DNA of 64,000 bases from assembly GCF_018860425.1 (NCBI RefSeq), contig NZ_JAHKPI010000025.1:876381-940380 (forward strand), written 5' to 3'. Numbering within the stretch: the stretch's first letter is position 1; the number at the start of each line of letters is the position of its first letter. Source of the stretch: Marinobacter sp. F3R08 (GTDB taxonomy: Bacteria > Pseudomonadota > Gammaproteobacteria > Pseudomonadales > Oleiphilaceae). This document shows, piece after piece, positions 42,842-51,251 of the stretch. The notes under the pieces were generated by a model. It saw only the letters and a list, made by a program, of their open reading frames with translations, made no database searches and was not told the DNA's origin. The translations under genes were made by a program, and so were the position numbers.

Positions 42842-43377
42842 GTCAGTTCCTTGAATCTCTTGTATAAGCATTACGTGGCGCGAGAAGGGCTAACGATACC
42901 CTGTCGCAACTGCCAGACGCTCACAATATAGACGAGCACCCAGTGAGAATCAAACAAATCTTTACAACTTGGTCATCACCTAACTGAGACTTGCCCAGCA
43001 AGGCTGGCGCGCTGACTTAAGGCTATATAAAACGCCTCTCCAGAAAACCGAAAATTTCCTTATTATCCTTTTTATCCAGTTACTTGGATAATTTTAACAC
43101 CTATGAATCAGAGCTATTCAGAAGTGCAAAAGACGCCCTTCAACCTGAAACTCTTACGCCAGGTTCGCAGAAAAAACGGCCGAATACGATTTTAAAAAAT
43201 AGATGTTGTAAATACTTGCAAATTTTTTTGACCACGATGATACTCCCCCAAGCAAACGGTCTCCTGAGAGCGTCCGTTTGCCAGTGGCTTTATCTGGGCA
43301 AGACAGCACACCCGGCTCTTTTCGTTGTGCACGCAGCCCGCCACTCGCTAAACCATCTAAAAACAATGAGGTTTAAA
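42842..43377. other. Divergent intergenic region between SDR and TctC genes
   Basis: A 536-base, AT-rich stretch that must hold the promoters for both the catabolic genes and the transporter. It contains the perfect inverted repeat at 43072-43091 and, just before it, a second copy of TTATCC. A further AT-rich block TTGTAAATACTTGCAAATT lies near 43206. An ORF reaching upstream from TctC exists but has no coding character in its first 98 codons. I see no other gene here. Confidence 0.6.
43072..43091. promoter_or_regulatory. Candidate operator: perfect inverted repeat TTATCCA-6-TGGATAA
   Basis: Arms TTATCCA (43072-43078) and TGGATAA (43085-43091) are exact reverse complements around a 6-base spacer. 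The site sits in the divergent intergenic region, about 290 bases before TctC. GntR/FCD regulators bind such short dyads, so the regulator at 37.7-38.4 kb is a candidate ligand. This is a guess from symmetry and position only. Confidence 0.4.
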
Positions 43378-44346
43378 ATGAGCACACTATCCAAACTGCT
43401 ATACGCCACGGTTCTCACCATTGGCGCCAGCATCGCCCACGCAGCCGACTCCTACCCGGTTAAGCCGATTACGTTAATTGTGCCCTGGTCTGCGGGTGGC
43501 GGATCAGACGCCGTAGGTCGACAATTTGCAATGGGGCTCCAGGAAGAACTGGGACAGCCTGTAAACGTTGTGAACAAAACAGGCGGAGCAGGCGTTATCG
43601 GCCACATGAACATGAAGATGGCCCGGCCGGACGGTTACACTCTGGGCCTGGGCACGGCTGAAATCGCAACGTACAAGCACATCGGTACCGCAGACATTTC
43701 GTACACAGATTTCACACCAATTTCCCTACTCAACGTTGATTACGCCACATTCACTGTGAATGCAGAGTCGCCCTGGAAGAATCTGGACGACGCACTGAAC
43801 GATCTAAAAGACAATCCGAACACCTATACCGTTTCGGGCTCAGCCCCGGGTGCCGCCTATCACCTGTCATTTGCCGGCTTTATCGACCAGCAAGGCATAG
43901 ATCCTCAGACAATCAACCTGGTTCCGAGCGAAGGCGCAGCTCCGGGCTTACAGGAACTCGCAGCTAACGGCGTGGATATTGTTTTCAATTCTCTTCCGGA
44001 AACCCAACCAATGAACAGGTCGGGACGCACTCGCACACTGGCCGTACTGTCGAACGAACGCCTGGACCGGTTCCCCGATGTCGCCTCTGCCAAAGAAGTA
44101 ACCGGAGACGAATGGACCCAGGGTTCATGGCGCGGCCTGGTTGGCCCGGCCAATTTGCCCGACGATGTCACCAAACGTCTGGAAGTTGCAGCGAAAAAGG
44201 TCTTCAACTCTGAGTCATTCCAATCCTTTATGGTGAGCCGTGGATTCGGCCCCGTCTGGGCTGACGCAGAAGGGTTCGAAGCCTATATGAAAGACCAAAG
44301 TGAAAAGAACGCTGTAACGATCCAAAAGCTTGGCCTGGCCAACTAA
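43378..44346 (+). CDS. tctC: Tripartite tricarboxylate transporter substrate-binding protein (TctC)
   Basis: The start is set at ATG 43378, with GAGG 8 bases upstream; it opens with MSTLSKLLYATVLTIGASIAHA, a Sec signal peptide. The mature protein of about 300 residues has the TctC/Bug family signature YPVKPITLIVPWSAGGGSD and the GGAGVIGHMNM pattern. Bug proteins bind carboxylates such as citrate, aspartate or aromatic acids in the periplasm and hand them to TctAB. It is the first gene of a TctC-B-A operon. The ligand is not readable from sequence. Confidence 0.93.
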   Translation: MSTLSKLLYATVLTIGASIAHAADSYPVKPITLIVPWSAGGGSDAVGRQFAMGLQEELGQPVNVVNKTGGAGVIGHMNMKMARPDGYTLGLGTAEIATYKHIGTADISYTDFTPISLLNVDYATFTVNAESPWKNLDDALNDLKDNPNTYTVSGSAPGAAYHLSFAGFIDQQGIDPQTINLVPSEGAAPGLQELAANGVDIVFNSLPETQPMNRSGRTRTLAVLSNERLDRFPDVASAKEVTGDEWTQGSWRGLVGPANLPDDVTKRLEVAAKKVFNSESFQSFMVSRGFGPVWADAEGFEAYMKDQSEKNAVTIQKLGLAN

Positions 44347-44372
44347 GCCGACAATACCCAGAGGGCAGCCGC

Positions 44373-44843
44373 ATGCGCAGCAACGACAAAATCACAGGGC
44401 TGGTGACAGTAACGTTCGGGGTTTTGGTAATAACCAACTCCAGAGGGCTGAATAACCTGCCCCAGCAGGACTACGGAGCAGGAACCTTCCCCATAGTTAT
44501 TGGAGGGCTATTGATAGCGTTTGGTGGACTATTGGCTTTAAGGGGGTTAAGCAGTCGCGCTCCGCTGATGGTCTGGGTAAACGAAGTGCCGATCAAACGC
44601 TTCTACCTGACCTTGCTGGCCATTGTCTCAGCAATTGTCGCGTACATATTGCTGGTTCCGGTCCTTGGATTCCCCATTGTCTCAACGGCTCTGTTGTGCC
44701 TTCTGCTGTACGGCTTTTATCGTCAGAACTGGACGCTCGCAGCTTGTACAGCGATAGCTTCGACGGCTGTCATCTGGGTTGTTTTTGGTCGCCTGCTCCA
44801 GGTGCCGCTCGAACTGGGTATTCTGGAAGAGGTGGTCTACTAA
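44373..44843 (+). CDS. tctB: Tripartite tricarboxylate transporter small membrane subunit (TctB)
   Basis: A 156-residue protein with four predicted membrane helices (about 10-30, 45-65, 77-100 and 105-145), the size and topology of TctB. It lies 26 bases after TctC and its stop overlaps the TctA start as TAATG. TctB is the poorly conserved small subunit of the cation-driven tripartite transporter; the call rests mostly on context and topology. Confidence 0.85.
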   Translation: MRSNDKITGLVTVTFGVLVITNSRGLNNLPQQDYGAGTFPIVIGGLLIAFGGLLALRGLSSRAPLMVWVNEVPIKRFYLTLLAIVSAIVAYILLVPVLGFPIVSTALLCLLLYGFYRQNWTLAACTAIASTAVIWVVFGRLLQVPLELGILEEVVY

Positions 44844-46348
44844 TGGATAGCTTTCTGGCAGCGACGACGCTCGTGTTCACCTGGGAAGTGATGCTTATCA
44901 TTGTGTCTGCATCCATTTTCGGGTTATTCATGGGGGCGATTCCAGGCCTTACTGCCACGATGGCAACCGCACTGCTGGTGCCGGCCACGTTTTTCCTCGA
45001 GCCGCTACCTGCAATTGCGGCGATCGTTTCGGCCACGGCCATGGCTATTGTGGCCGGCGATCTGCCCGGTGCCCTGCTCCGCATGCCCGGTACCCCCGCA
45101 TCTGCCGTCTACACTGACGAAGCCTACCTTATGGGCAAGCAAGGCAAAATTGGTGTCGCGCTTGGCCTCAATATCGTTTGCTCCATGATTGGCGGGATTA
45201 TTGGCGTGATATGCCTGGCCATGGTTGGGCCGCTTATTGCTGATTTTGCCATCAAGTTCACCAGCGATGAGTATTTCTGGCTCGCGCTACTGGGGCTATC
45301 GTGCGCCATTCTGGTTTCAGGCGGAGACCGACTGAAAGGCGCGATTTCAATGTTTGTTGGCCTGGCGATTTCAATGGTTGGCATGGACAGCGTTTCAGGC
45401 CAGGCCCGCTTCACGCTGGGTAGCTATGACCTGCTCGCAGGCATCTCTATTTTGCCGGTACTGATTGGCTTATTTGCCATTTCAGAGCTCATTCGTCGGA
45501 TGCCGGAAACGAACAATCCGCACCAAGAAGTACAGATGCGCGTGAAAAAACCCTTTTCAGGTACTGCACCGCTACTCTGGAAATACAAGTTCGGCGTAGC
45601 ACGAAGCGGCGTGCTGGGAACCATGATAGGCGCACTGCCTGGCGCAGGTGCAGACATTGCCTCATGGATTAGCTACGCCATCGCCCGCAAGCTTTCGCGC
45701 TCGCCCGAAAAGTTCGGCACCGGTCACCCCGAAGGGCTGATCTCCGCAAGCTCGGCCAACAACGCTTCACTATCCGGGGCGTACATCCCTGCGCTGGTCT
45801 TTGGTATCCCGGGCGACGCCATTACTGCAATCATCATCGGCGTTTTGATGACCAAAGGCATCACACCAGGGCCGGATGTTTTTGTCAGTGAAGCACCGCT
45901 GGTCAATGCAATCTTCCTGTCTTTTATCATTGCCAATCTATTGCTGCTTCCCCTTGGCTTCATAGCCATTAAAGGGGCACGACACATTCTATCGGTACCC
46001 TCCGGAGTGCTCTTCCCGCTGATCCTCATATTCTGCATGGTGGGAGCCTATGCCGCGAATAACTCAATGTTCGACATATGGATTATGCTCGCCTTCGGAT
46101 TGCTCGGCTTCGTAATGGCAGAAAATGATTTCCCGCTCGGACCATTAATACTCGCAGTAATTCTTGGGCCAATTATAGAGAGCAACTTCATGCGCTCGAT
46201 CATCAAGGCCAATGGCGACCTGACAGCATTTGTTGATCGGCCCATTGCCATAACGCTCGCCGTTGCAGCCACCCTGATATGGGGAATGATCATGGCAAAT
46301 AGCATTTCCTTTCGCCGCACTAACAGCCGGCTGCCATTCAGCCAATAG
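44843..46348 (+). CDS. tctA: Tripartite tricarboxylate transporter large membrane subunit (TctA)
   Basis: The true start is ATG 44843 (MDSFLAATTLVFTW), overlapping the TctB stop; an ORF reading reaches back to 44696 in the wrong context. The 501-residue protein has about 11-12 membrane helices. The family motifs GAIPGLTATMATALL and, near the middle, GALPGAGADIASWISY are both present. TctA is the transport pore of the secondary tripartite system. With the binding protein it would bring the pathway substrate into the cell. Confidence 0.93.
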   Translation: MDSFLAATTLVFTWEVMLIIVSASIFGLFMGAIPGLTATMATALLVPATFFLEPLPAIAAIVSATAMAIVAGDLPGALLRMPGTPASAVYTDEAYLMGKQGKIGVALGLNIVCSMIGGIIGVICLAMVGPLIADFAIKFTSDEYFWLALLGLSCAILVSGGDRLKGAISMFVGLAISMVGMDSVSGQARFTLGSYDLLAGISILPVLIGLFAISELIRRMPETNNPHQEVQMRVKKPFSGTAPLLWKYKFGVARSGVLGTMIGALPGAGADIASWISYAIARKLSRSPEKFGTGHPEGLISASSANNASLSGAYIPALVFGIPGDAITAIIIGVLMTKGITPGPDVFVSEAPLVNAIFLSFIIANLLLLPLGFIAIKGARHILSVPSGVLFPLILIFCMVGAYAANNSMFDIWIMLAFGLLGFVMAENDFPLGPLILAVILGPIIESNFMRSIIKANGDLTAFVDRPIAITLAVAATLIWGMIMANSISFRRTNSRLPFSQ

Positions 46349-46704
46349 GCGCCCCTATCTACCAACCGCATTACCGAGACGCCCAGGCTTACTCCAAACC
46401 ACAGCCGGTTTTGTGTAAGCCTGAGGTGCGCAGCCTGAGGTGCGTCTGTAGAAAACCCCATGGGCACAGGCTCTAGCAAGACTGGATAATGAAGATTCAG
46501 AACCGTCCTGAAAGGGAGGGAACCCACTGCTCGTGGACGCTCCTATGGGTAGACAGCAAACAACAATGCTGGACGGCAAATCATTTGATCTGGCTGTGGC
46601 AACAAGATTGCCTACCAGACACAGCATGAGATTTTTTGGGATTCTATAGGGATGACTGTTCAAGCAACACCGAACAACTGTGTTGTTGAGCAAGATAATC
46701 AAAA
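46349..46704. repeat. Intergenic region after TctA with a short tandem repeat
   Basis: About 356 bases without a recognisable gene lie between TctA and tRNA-Cys. They hold a tandem pair of GCCTGAGGTGCG at 46419-46430 and 46433-46444, and a small AACAAC/GTTGTT hairpin close to the 3' end of tRNA-Cys. Neither has a clear T tract. An open frame on the minus strand runs through the region but has no protein-like character. Confidence 0.5.
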
Positions 46705-46778
46705 TGGAGGCGCGGGTCGGAATCGAACCGGCGTACACGGAGTTGCAGTCCGCTGCATAACCACTCTGCCACCGCGCC
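46705..46778 (-). tRNA. tRNA-Cys (GCA)
   Basis: On the minus strand a 74-base cloverleaf begins GGCGCGGTGGCAGAGTGG. The anticodon loop CTGCAAC carries GCA. A TTCGATTC T loop is followed by the pairing acceptor arm and an encoded CCA. It lies 59 bases after tRNA-Gly on the same strand, as in many Pseudomonas-related genomes downstream of pgsA. Confidence 0.96.
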
Positions 46779-46837
46779 GGAAAAGATCGAAGGATCGGAT
46801 CTTTGTGCTCTCAGGTGGGCGTTGAGAGACTTGAAAT

Positions 46838-46913
46838 TGGAGCGGGAAACGAGATTCGAACTCGCGACCCCAACCTTGGCAAGGTTGTGCTCTACCAACT
46901 GAGCTATTCCCGC
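46838..46913 (-). tRNA. tRNA-Gly (GCC)
   Basis: A 76-base tRNA on the minus strand begins GCGGGAATAGCTCAGTTGG. The anticodon stem CAACC/GGTTG encloses TTGCCAA, giving anticodon GCC. The T arm contains GTTCGAATC and CCA is encoded. It precedes tRNA-Cys in a shared transcript. Confidence 0.97.
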
Positions 46914-47103
46914 TCTTTGTTTCCGAAGCATTGCCTCGTCAACGGCTGCGTATTCTACGGATTACCGTTCGGGCGTCAACAGTTTTTTATCAAGTTTCTG
47001 TTTTATTGAGGTTTGTGAGCAAATTTTGGCCAACTGATAACGGGTTACCGGCCAATGCAGATTCCAAACTGGCGGATAACCACGGCAGTCTCTAAGCTAA
47101 TGA

Positions 47104-48306
47104 GTGGCCGACAAAATTACTGATGGATTCGACAAATACGTGCCAGATTCCCTGTCTTCCGAGCAGACCGTCCCACAGGCGCCCTCCTCCGCTCCGGGGT
47201 CCGTGACCATTGAAGCCGGCGCGCTGAGAGTCACCGGCGACTGGTTGCTGAAACATTATCGCGCTCTGGCGACCGTAAAGCCGACGGTCTCAGCCAAAGA
47301 GTTAGCCAGGTTGCCGATCGAACTTGCCGGGCTTGAGCGAATTGATACCGCCGGTGCCTCGCAACTGGCCTCGCTGGTCGGGCCAGCCCGGTTGCTCGAA
47401 GCTGCGACCACCGCCGGGGAGTTACCTCGTGAGCAATCCGCCCTGATTGCAGCCGTGTGCGAAGCCATGAAGGACCAGCCCACACCCGTTCGCGCTTCGC
47501 CGTCTCTGGTGTTCAGTTTTGTCATCGGTACCGGTCAGAAGGTGGAGAGCATCTTCCGGTTGGTGTGGGTCCTGGTGGGCTTTATTGGCCAGACCCTGGG
47601 CACTCTGGCCTGGAATCTTCCCAAACCATGGCGTTGGCGCATGACGTCGTTCGTCGCCGCCGTTCATGACACTGGCCTGAATGCCCTGCCCATTGTGGCT
47701 TTGCTGACGTTTCTGGTGGGCGCGGTGGTGGCTTTTCTGGGGGCGACGGTTCTGGAGGATTTTGGTGCCACCATTTATACCGTAAACCTGGTGGCATTCT
47801 CCTTCCTTCGGGAATTCGGTGTTCTGCTGGCCGCAATCCTGCTGGCAGGACGAACCGCCAGCGCTTTCACAGCGAACATTGGTGCAATGAAGGTGAATAA
47901 AGAGCTGGATGCCATCCGCACCCTGGGCCTCAACCCGATTGAGCTGCTGGTACTGCCGAGGGTGATGGCGATGATGGTCAGCCTGCCCATTCTGACCTTT
48001 GTGGGAATGATGTCTGGAATGGTTGGTGGTGCGGTGGTCTGCGCCCTGGTGCTGGATATCTCACCAGTCCAGTTCATGGCCATCGTGGAACGGGATATCG
48101 ACCTGAAGCATTTCGTTGTCGGCATGGTCAAAGCACCTATCTTTGCTTTTCTGATAGCTGTAATCGGCTGTCTGGAAGGCTTCAAAGTGGCAGGCAGTGC
48201 ACAATCGGTGGGCGAGCACACCACCTCCAGCGTGGTTCAGTCTATTTTCATGGTAATTCTTCTGGATTCCATTGCTGCACTCTTCTTTATGGAAATGGGC
48301 TGGTAA
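47104..48306 (+). CDS. MlaE-like ABC transporter permease with N-terminal STAS-like domain
   Basis: A 400-residue protein opening at GTG 47104 (an in-frame stop lies just upstream). Residues 30-125 resemble a STAS/MlaB domain (VTIEAGALRVTGDWLL ... LERIDTAGASQLASL). The rest is an MlaE permease with five to six helices, carrying the conserved stretch LLAGRTASAFTANIGAMKVNKE. This fused form replaces separate MlaB and MlaE. It is the first gene of a four-gene phospholipid or lipid transport operon; the next gene starts 2 bases later. Confidence 0.85.
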   Translation: MADKITDGFDKYVPDSLSSEQTVPQAPSSAPGSVTIEAGALRVTGDWLLKHYRALATVKPTVSAKELARLPIELAGLERIDTAGASQLASLVGPARLLEAATTAGELPREQSALIAAVCEAMKDQPTPVRASPSLVFSFVIGTGQKVESIFRLVWVLVGFIGQTLGTLAWNLPKPWRWRMTSFVAAVHDTGLNALPIVALLTFLVGAVVAFLGATVLEDFGATIYTVNLVAFSFLREFGVLLAAILLAGRTASAFTANIGAMKVNKELDAIRTLGLNPIELLVLPRVMAMMVSLPILTFVGMMSGMVGGAVVCALVLDISPVQFMAIVERDIDLKHFVVGMVKAPIFAFLIAVIGCLEGFKVAGSAQSVGEHTTSSVVQSIFMVILLDSIAALFFMEMGW

Positions 48307-48308
48307 TC

Positions 48309-49142
48309 ATGGTGATCATGGCCGCATCCCCGAAACCTGAAACTCGCAATGAGCCCGTCATTGCGGTGCGGGATCTGTGCAACCGTTTTGGCACCCATGT
48401 TGTTCACGAAAATCTTGACCTTGATCTGCTCCGAGGCGAAATTCTGGGTGTGGTTGGCGGCTCGGGTACCGGCAAGACGGTTCTGCTCCGGAGCATTGTC
48501 GGGCTCAGCACCCCCGCTTCCGGACATATCCGGGTGTTTGGCGAAGATCTTACCCGGCTTTCCGCCCGCGCCCGGTCACGAATTGAACAACGCTTCGGCG
48601 TTATGTTCCAGGGTGGCGCGCTGTTCACTTCTCTGAACCTTCAGGAAAATATCGCCGTTCCGCTGATGGAGCATGCGGGCCTGAAACGGCCGGAGGCGGA
48701 GCAGCTTGCGCGCATGAAGCTGGCACTGACCGGTTTACCACCCGATGCGGCGGTGCGATATCCGTCCGAGCTGTCTGGCGGAATGGTCAAACGGGCAGGA
48801 CTGGCCCGGGCCCTGGCCCTCGACCCGGAAATCCTCTTTCTGGATGAGCCAACAGCTGGCCTGGACCCGATTGGTGCGGCGGCATTTGATCGGTTGATCG
48901 TGACTCTGCGCAACGCCCTGGGGCTGACTGTATTTCTCATTACCCATGACCTCGACACCCTGTATTCAACCTGTGACAGGGTTGCGGTACTGTCGCAACG
49001 CCGGGTGCTGGTAGCTGATACGCTGGAGTCGGTTGCCGCCACGGAGGACCCGTGGATTCAGGACTACTTTAACGGCCCCCGTGGCCGCGCAGCCAGCTAC
49101 GCCTTCAGGCAACATCTGAACCAACGGACTCAGGAGCAGTAA
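48309..49142 (+). CDS. MlaF-like ABC transporter ATPase
   Basis: A 277-residue cytoplasmic ATPase. Walker A GGSGTGKTVLL lies near residue 54. The signature is ELSGGMVKRAGLARALA, and Walker B is EILFLDEPTAGLD; the H loop is ITHDLDT. The LSGGM signature and the sequence FGVMFQGGALFTSLN are typical of the MlaF/Mce-associated ATPases. It powers lipid movement between inner and outer membranes with the MlaE-like and Mce subunits encoded on either side. Confidence 0.92.
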   Translation: MVIMAASPKPETRNEPVIAVRDLCNRFGTHVVHENLDLDLLRGEILGVVGGSGTGKTVLLRSIVGLSTPASGHIRVFGEDLTRLSARARSRIEQRFGVMFQGGALFTSLNLQENIAVPLMEHAGLKRPEAEQLARMKLALTGLPPDAAVRYPSELSGGMVKRAGLARALALDPEILFLDEPTAGLDPIGAAAFDRLIVTLRNALGLTVFLITHDLDTLYSTCDRVAVLSQRRVLVADTLESVAATEDPWIQDYFNGPRGRAASYAFRQHLNQRTQEQ

Positions 49143-49144
49143 CC

Positions 49145-50083
49145 ATGGAGCCGCGCGCCCACCACCTGATTATTGGTCTGTTTACGATCCTGGCCTTTGC
49201 GGCCGGGCTGATCTTTGCCCTGTGGCTGGCGAAATCGTCCGCTGATCGGGACTGGAGCTATTACGACATCGTGTTTGACCAGACGGTAGGCGGCCTTTCT
49301 GAGGGCAATCCGGTGCTGTACAGCGGCGTTCAGGTTGGGGATGTGGTGGAACTGACACTGGATCCCCGCAATCCCGGTCAGGTTCGTGTGCTGGTTCGGG
49401 TTGACCAGTCGGTCCCCATTCGCGAGAACACCCGGGTAGGCCTGGTGCTGGCCAATATCACTGGCAGTATGAGCGTTCAGTTCAGCGGAGGTAGTCCGGA
49501 CCAGCCAGCGTTACAGGGCGACCGGGACAACCCGCCGGTCATTGTTGCCGAGCCCTCGGCATTCAATAACCTGCTTGCCAGTGGCGAACAGCTGCTGACC
49601 AAGGCAGACAGACTGCTCACCAGTGCTACAGAGCTGTTATCCGATGACAACATCGGGAATGCAACGGCCATCCTGCAGAACACCCGCGAAGCCACGGATG
49701 CACTCCTCGCCAGGCGGGACCAGCTCACTGCCCTGCTGGAACAGTTCGACAATGCTGCCATTCGCACCGAGGAGGCTGCGATCAAGGTGTCCGGCGTTTC
49801 AGATAACGCCAACGAGTTGCTGAAAACCGACGGACGGCGGGTTCTCGCATCCATGGACCGGGCCCTGGCGGTGATCACTACCTCCATTGCACGGCTTGAT
49901 GAGCTGGCCCGTAGCAACCAGGGTGCGATGGATGCCGGTCTCCAGGGTATGGGTGAGCTGGCGCCTGCCATGAGGGAACTGAGGGCAACCCTGCGCAGCC
50001 TGAACCGGTTCACACACCGTCTGGAGCGGGATCCTTCAGGTACGCTGTTCGGTAATGAACCCATGCAGGAGATGGCACAGTGA
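49145..50083 (+). CDS. MlaD/Mce-domain lipid-binding protein
   Basis: A 312-residue protein with one N-terminal membrane helix (about 8-29; LIIGLFTILAFAAGLIFALW). A single Mce/MlaD beta domain follows, with the typical VGGLSEGNPVLYSGVQVGDV and NTRVGLVLANITGS patterns (about 40-125), then a long helical C-terminal region. Mce hexamers form the periplasmic ring or tube through which lipids pass. The start lies 3 bases after the ATPase stop. Confidence 0.9.
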   Translation: MEPRAHHLIIGLFTILAFAAGLIFALWLAKSSADRDWSYYDIVFDQTVGGLSEGNPVLYSGVQVGDVVELTLDPRNPGQVRVLVRVDQSVPIRENTRVGLVLANITGSMSVQFSGGSPDQPALQGDRDNPPVIVAEPSAFNNLLASGEQLLTKADRLLTSATELLSDDNIGNATAILQNTREATDALLARRDQLTALLEQFDNAAIRTEEAAIKVSGVSDNANELLKTDGRRVLASMDRALAVITTSIARLDELARSNQGAMDAGLQGMGELAPAMRELRATLRSLNRFTHRLERDPSGTLFGNEPMQEMAQ

Positions 50084-50733
50084 CATTAAGCTCCATCAGA
50101 AACGTCATCTTTGTCCTTGCTGTTGCCCTTACCGGTGGCTGCACGGTGTTTCCAAACCTGGAGCCCCCCAGAGTTATGGACCTGGCTTTGGGCCAATCGG
50201 TTGCAGGAGCCCAGAAACCAATTCGGGCAGCACTTCGCGTTGACACACCCTATGCCTCAGAGCCTTTTAACAGTTCGCTGATATTGGCCAAACCGACACC
50301 CCGGGAGTTCCGGGCTTACCCGGAAACCCGCTGGAGAGATGCGGCACCGGTGGTGGTTCGGGACGCGTTGGTTAACCGCATCCGTCAGAGTGGCACCTAC
50401 ACCACCGTTATTACCGACACTAATCCCGCTCAGGCCGAATTGACCCTGGTAACAGAACTGTCGGCGTTCCACGCGCAAAATCCGGAATCCAGACCAGAGG
50501 TGATCATCGAGTTGCATCTGCAGATGGTTCACAACCGCTCCCGGGCCACACTGTGCACCCGCACAGTCCGGATCGTGGAATCAGCCTCGGGCTCATCTGT
50601 TGATCAGATAGTGACTGCTTTCGGAACCGCTGGCAGCAAACTGGCTGCCAGCGTGATTGAATGGGCTAGGAGGTGCGACTATCCGTCTCGCCTGATGCCT
50701 TCTCAGGAAACAGATCGGGCCAGGCAGCCTTGA
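50080..50733 (+). CDS. ABC-type transport auxiliary lipoprotein
   Basis: A 217-residue lipoprotein with a signal peptide and lipobox LTGGC (Cys near residue 23), followed by the beta-rich domain of the ABC-transport auxiliary component (PqiC/DUF330-like) family. The start overlaps the Mce gene by 4 bases (ATGA). It probably docks the Mce tube to the outer membrane. Its last 68 bases run antisense over the end of pgsA, an unusual amount of coding overlap for convergent genes. Confidence 0.82.
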   Translation: MTLSSIRNVIFVLAVALTGGCTVFPNLEPPRVMDLALGQSVAGAQKPIRAALRVDTPYASEPFNSSLILAKPTPREFRAYPETRWRDAAPVVVRDALVNRIRQSGTYTTVITDTNPAQAELTLVTELSAFHAQNPESRPEVIIELHLQMVHNRSRATLCTRTVRIVESASGSSVDQIVTAFGTAGSKLAASVIEWARRCDYPSRLMPSQETDRARQP

Positions 50734-51244
50734 GGTACAGCCCCATGGACCAGAGCGTGAGAATCGCGGCGATATAAAGCAGTGCCACGGCGACATTCGC
50801 CCAGATTACCCCGGGAGGAAACGCCAGCAGACCTACAATCGCGGCCATCTGCGCTGTCGTCTTGATTTTGCCAATATAGGAAACCGCCACGCTGGCACGG
50901 CTACCGATTTCTGCCATCCATTCCCGCAAGGCGGAAATGACAATTTCACGACCGATAATGATGGTGGCCGGAATCGTCAGCAGGATCGCAGAATGCTCTT
51001 CGATCAGAACAGCCAGAGCAACAGCTACCATGAGTTTGTCAGCCACCGGGTCAAGGAAGGCGCCAAACGGGGTACTCTGATCCAGTTTTCTTGCCAGATA
51101 ACCATCCAGCCAGTCGGTGACCGCCGCCAATCCGAAAATGGCCGCACTCACAAGGTAACTCCACCCCACGGGAAGGTAAAAAATCACCACAAACACCGGG
51201 ATCATGATAATGCGGGAGAGGGTGAGGATATTTGGTAAATTCAT
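50666..51244 (-). CDS. pgsA: Phosphatidylglycerophosphate synthase
   Basis: The start at MNLPNILTLSRI (51244) has AAGGA 5 bases upstream. The 192-residue membrane enzyme has the CDP-alcohol phosphotransferase motif, seen as DGYLARKLDQSTPFG followed by AFLDPVADK, and four membrane helices. It makes phosphatidylglycerophosphate from CDP-diacylglycerol and glycerol-3-phosphate, the entry to phosphatidylglycerol and cardiolipin. It follows uvrC by 7 bases. Confidence 0.96.
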   Translation of the reverse strand: MNLPNILTLSRIIMIPVFVVIFYLPVGWSYLVSAAIFGLAAVTDWLDGYLARKLDQSTPFGAFLDPVADKLMVAVALAVLIEEHSAILLTIPATIIIGREIVISALREWMAEIGSRASVAVSYIGKIKTTAQMAAIVGLLAFPPGVIWANVAVALLYIAAILTLWSMGLYLKAAWPDLFPEKASGETDSRTS

Positions 51245-51251
51245 ACTGTCC

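Noticed and set aside
43084..43377. 98-codon upstream extension of TctC
   Set aside because: The true start has a Shine-Dalgarno and a signal peptide; the extension has no coding character and holds the operator-like dyad.
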